From NCBI GenBank assembly GCA_031283515.1, contig JAITBS010000136.1, forward strand, positions 1 to 16,154: a stretch of 16,154 bases of DNA, given 5' to 3'. The stretch comes from Planctomycetaceae bacterium (GTDB lineage Bacteria; Planctomycetota; Planctomycetia; Pirellulales; Thermoguttaceae). A program made the translations under genes and the position numbers. Shown in pieces: positions 14,262-16,154 of this stretch (positions are counted from its first letter, which is position 1; each line of letters begins with the position of its first letter). The notes under the pieces are model-generated. The model saw nothing but the letters and a program-made list of their open reading frames with translations, ran no database searches and was not told the DNA's origin.

Positions 14262-15371
14262 ATGAAAAATATTTGTTCCTTTTTAAGTGTCATTTTCGTT
14301 TTGTATTTTCCGGTTGTTGCGGAGGAATTTGCGGTGAAATCTGTTTTGCAGCCGTATATTGACAACGGTGAAATGGCAGGTTTTGTAACAGCAATTGCCT
14401 CGAAGGATGAAATTCTTCAACTGGACACGCTCGGTTATCAAGACCGTGAAACAAAAAAACCAATGCAAACCGATACGCTTTTTTGGGTTGCGTCACAGTC
14501 AAAACCAATAACTGCAACAGCAGTAATGATTTTGGCTGATGACGGCAAATTGAATTTGGATGAACCAATCACAACGTATCTTCCGGAATTTTCGGAATTG
14601 CGGGTTCTTTTGATCAAAAATGAAACACAAACGATTCTTGTTCCTTGTGAACATCCGCCGACTCTTCGGCAATTATTGAGTCATACAAGCGGTATGGATT
14701 GGGGCGGACAGATTCACCGGAAATTTGGTTTCGATATTCTTTCGTTTGCGCAAGAGGCAACTCTTTTTCCAACAATTCCCTTTGTTTCCCAACCCGGTAC
14801 AAAATCGCTTTATTCCAATATGGGAATCAATACGGCAGCAATGATTGTTGAACGGATTTCCGGTCAACCTTATGCTGTTTTCTTGCAGCAACGGCTTTTC
14901 GAACCGCTGGAGATGACCAACACAACATTTATTCCTGATCTCAACCGTTTGGCAAAACCTTATCGTTTTGATAAATCAACAAAAAAAATTGTGGAAACAG
15001 AAAATACACGCTTTTCTCATCCGCTCGATAATCGTAACCGACAACCGGATGCGGCAGCAGGACTCTTTTCCACTGCCAAAGATATTGTTAATTTTTACCG
15101 GATGTTGTTGGGTGGAGGAGTTTTTGAGGATCGCCGGATTCTTTCGGAAAATTCGGTTCGGGAAATTACTAGCAAACAAACCGGTGTGTTACCGCAACAA
15201 TATGGTCTGGGAATGGAAATTTATAAAGATGGTTTCGGTCATGGCGGAACATTCGGAACAATGACCAAAACCAGAACAACTAAAAATCGGATTCTTGTTT
15301 ATATGACTCAGGAACAACAGTTACCCAAAGCAATTGAGGCTCGTGAAACTTTTTTCAAACTGTTACCGTAA
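14262..15371 (+). CDS. Secreted serine hydrolase, beta-lactamase (class C / esterase) fold
   Basis: A predicted exported member of the serine beta-lactamase-like family (class C beta-lactamase, D-aminopeptidase and esterase EstB relatives). Residues 1-20 form a signal peptide with a cleavage site around VVAEE. The catalytic motifs are in order and spacing: SxxK as S78-Q-S-K81 in WVASQSKPIT, YxN as Y184-S-N186 in LYSNMG, and H327-G-G in the KTG-equivalent position (GHGGTFG). LLSHTSGMDW near 138-147 is another family hallmark. Length, 369, is typical. HGG instead of KTG and the general style suggest an esterase, peptidase or hydrolase of unknown substrate, not an antibiotic-inactivating enzyme. 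The ATG at 14262 has AGAGG at 14251-14255. It is a single-gene unit; repeat R3 starts 14 bases after the stop. Confidence 0.9.
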   Translation: MKNICSFLSVIFVLYFPVVAEEFAVKSVLQPYIDNGEMAGFVTAIASKDEILQLDTLGYQDRETKKPMQTDTLFWVASQSKPITATAVMILADDGKLNLDEPITTYLPEFSELRVLLIKNETQTILVPCEHPPTLRQLLSHTSGMDWGGQIHRKFGFDILSFAQEATLFPTIPFVSQPGTKSLYSNMGINTAAMIVERISGQPYAVFLQQRLFEPLEMTNTTFIPDLNRLAKPYRFDKSTKKIVETENTRFSHPLDNRNRQPDAAAGLFSTAKDIVNFYRMLLGGGVFEDRRILSENSVREITSKQTGVLPQQYGLGMEIYKDGFGHGGTFGTMTKTRTTKNRILVYMTQEQQLPKAIEARETFFKLLP

Positions 15372-15384
15372 AATTAGGAACAGA

Positions 15385-15490
15385 CTCATCACTCTTGACA
15401 ATTCGGTTTTCGATTTTTTTCAAGATCACAGATTTTGACGGGAAAAACAGAATTGACAGGATTTTCAAATAAAAGACATAAAAATTCTGC
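15385..15490 (+). repeat. Dispersed repeat R3, copy 2
   Basis: Aligns throughout with the reverse complement of 9741-9850 (blocks ACTCTTGACAATTCG, TTTTGACGG, AACAGAATTGACAGGATTTT, AAATAAAAGA, ATAAAAATTCTG). It begins 14 bases past the serine hydrolase stop and runs in the same direction as that gene, just as copy 1 does behind the sirtuin gene. The rest of the gap to 15600 is A+T-rich with nothing recognised. Confidence 0.8.
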
Positions 15491-15602
15491 TCTTATAAAG
15501 ACGAATTTTAAAGTACAATGAATATAGCATTATTTTTTTGATAAACAAGCGAACACGAACAACAACCTCATTTTCAACCTAATTTTTTCCTAACTTTTGT
15601 TC

Positions 15603-15611
15603 TGATAAAAT
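15603..15611 (+). promoter_or_regulatory. Extended -10 directly before the small hypothetical gene
   Basis: TGATAAAAT reads as TGn plus TAAAAT. Only six bases separate it from the ATG at 15618, so transcription would start at or next to the start codon, implying a leaderless mRNA. No Shine-Dalgarno sequence is present, which agrees. The -35 region is a T-run (15583-15588). Confidence 0.35.
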
Positions 15612-15617
15612 ATTTCA

Positions 15618-16034
15618 ATGACTAATCTCGAAATGTTGTTTAGTTTTTTTGAACGGAATAATTATCAACTTATTGAAAAAAATTATTCTCCTCAATCTTT
15701 TGGAAATTATCATTATACTTTTTCTAATAACTATTTAGTTTTTAGAATAGTTCATGATCGATCAGATGAATTTCTTGAAATGTCTTGTGTTATCGATAAA
15801 AATCGTTGGCATGACATGGATATTCTTAGATGTTTTCTTTTGCACAATGATGATTTGAAGAATACAATGGATATGACTATTGATGAATCTATTAGTTTTC
15901 TTATGGATAATTTTGATGTTATTACAAAATTATTCTCAAAGAAAAATTATAACAAAACTTTTTCCGAATTAGATACCCTAAAACTCAAAAGAGTTAGACT
16001 AATTTGGAGTGATGATTTTATTTTATCTGAATAA
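15618..16034 (+). CDS. Small hypothetical protein, A+T-rich gene
   Basis: I do not recognise this gene with confidence. It encodes 138 residues, soluble and acidic, with no signal peptide or membrane segment. The N-terminal helix (LEMLFSFFERNNYQLIEKNY) is followed by a probable beta pair (YHYTFSNNYLVFRIVHDRSD, then FLEMSCVI). A helical stretch then includes WHDMDILRCFLL and SISFLMDNFDVITKLF. The xRIVHDRSxEFLEM pattern followed by an aromatic-rich W-x-D segment recalls small immunity-like or SMI1-like families, but that is an impression, not an identification. The coding DNA is visibly richer in A+T, with codons such as AAT, ATT, TTA and GAT, than the housekeeping genes here, which suggests transfer. 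It is preceded by a near-start-codon -10 and has no ribosome binding site. Confidence 0.65.
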   Translation: MTNLEMLFSFFERNNYQLIEKNYSPQSFGNYHYTFSNNYLVFRIVHDRSDEFLEMSCVIDKNRWHDMDILRCFLLHNDDLKNTMDMTIDESISFLMDNFDVITKLFSKKNYNKTFSELDTLKLKRVRLIWSDDFILSE

Positions 16035-16154
16035 AAAGAATGACTCAAATATCAATTGCAAACAAAGTGGAATAAGTGTTGCGGCAATCGTTTTGTTTGC
16101 GGGTGCGCTTGTCTAGGAACTTTGAAACAGTCTAAAATTATTTGTATGGTAACA

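Noticed and set aside
14262..15371. Reading the serine hydrolase as an antibiotic-resistance beta-lactamase
   Set aside because: The fold is shared with many esterases and peptidases; HGG replaces the usual KTG and nothing in context indicates resistance.
16060..16101. GCAAACAAA ... TTTGTTTGC inverted repeat near the right edge
   Set aside because: Nine bases with a spacer of more than 20 in A+T-rich DNA is weak, and the window ends before its context can be judged.

Overview
The window looks like chromosomal housekeeping DNA from an A+T-rich (roughly 40% GC by eye) bacterium, most likely a member of the Planctomycetota. This placement is inference. It rests on the style of the primary sigma factor and its dnaG-rpoD pairing, a compact NagA that begins directly at the PGxVDLQVNG motif, a DUF116-polyprenyl synthetase fusion, weak or absent Shine-Dalgarno sequences before most genes, and wide, repeat-filled intergenic gaps. 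Nothing in the window names a genus.

Layout. 1-450 is a cluster of palindromes and inverted repeats without genes. 454-4745 holds a promoter, dnaG (primase), rpoD (primary sigma factor) and a very long terminator-like hairpin. 5140-6216 is a secreted GH43-type arabinanase-like glycosidase. 6286-7995 is a DUF116 / polyprenyl diphosphate synthase fusion. 8308-9276 is a NagA-type amidohydrolase. 9213-9548 (minus) is the broken C-terminal DNA-binding end of an AraC/XylR-type regulator. 9914-10738 and 10837-11478 (both minus) are a sirtuin and 5-formyltetrahydrofolate cyclo-ligase. 12188-13825 is CTP synthase, 14262-15371 a secreted serine beta-lactamase-like hydrolase, and 15618-16034 a small A+T-rich hypothetical gene. 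I see nothing in 16035-16154. No tRNA, rRNA, CRISPR array or transposase gene was recognised.

The most notable gene is CTP synthase. Its amidoligase half is intact, but the glutaminase half has lost the catalytic Cys (now Gly382), the catalytic His (now Tyr519) and the PGGFG oxyanion loop (now SGSFG, with the following Arg also gone). As read, it should use free ammonia rather than glutamine.

The second theme is the intergenic DNA. At least three dispersed repeat families occur twice each: R1 at 4868-4990 and 8013-8284; R2 at 8100-8203 and 9559-9680; R3 at 9741-9850 (minus) and 15385-15490 (plus). One R1 copy is split by a segment carrying R2, and the other R2 copy starts just beyond the point where the AraC/XylR remnant is cut. 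R3 lies just downstream of two unrelated genes, in the same orientation as each gene. Two long A/T-rich hairpins (4646-4745, 14144-14226) resemble each other. Together they suggest a genome populated by small non-coding elements that spread and break genes.

Functionally the genes are a mixture, not one pathway: replication and transcription initiation (dnaG, rpoD), nucleotide and one-carbon metabolism (pyrG, formyl-THF cyclo-ligase), isoprenoid synthesis, protein deacylation, and amino-sugar and plant-polysaccharide breakdown. The only convincing transcription units are dnaG-rpoD and possibly cyclo-ligase-sirtuin.
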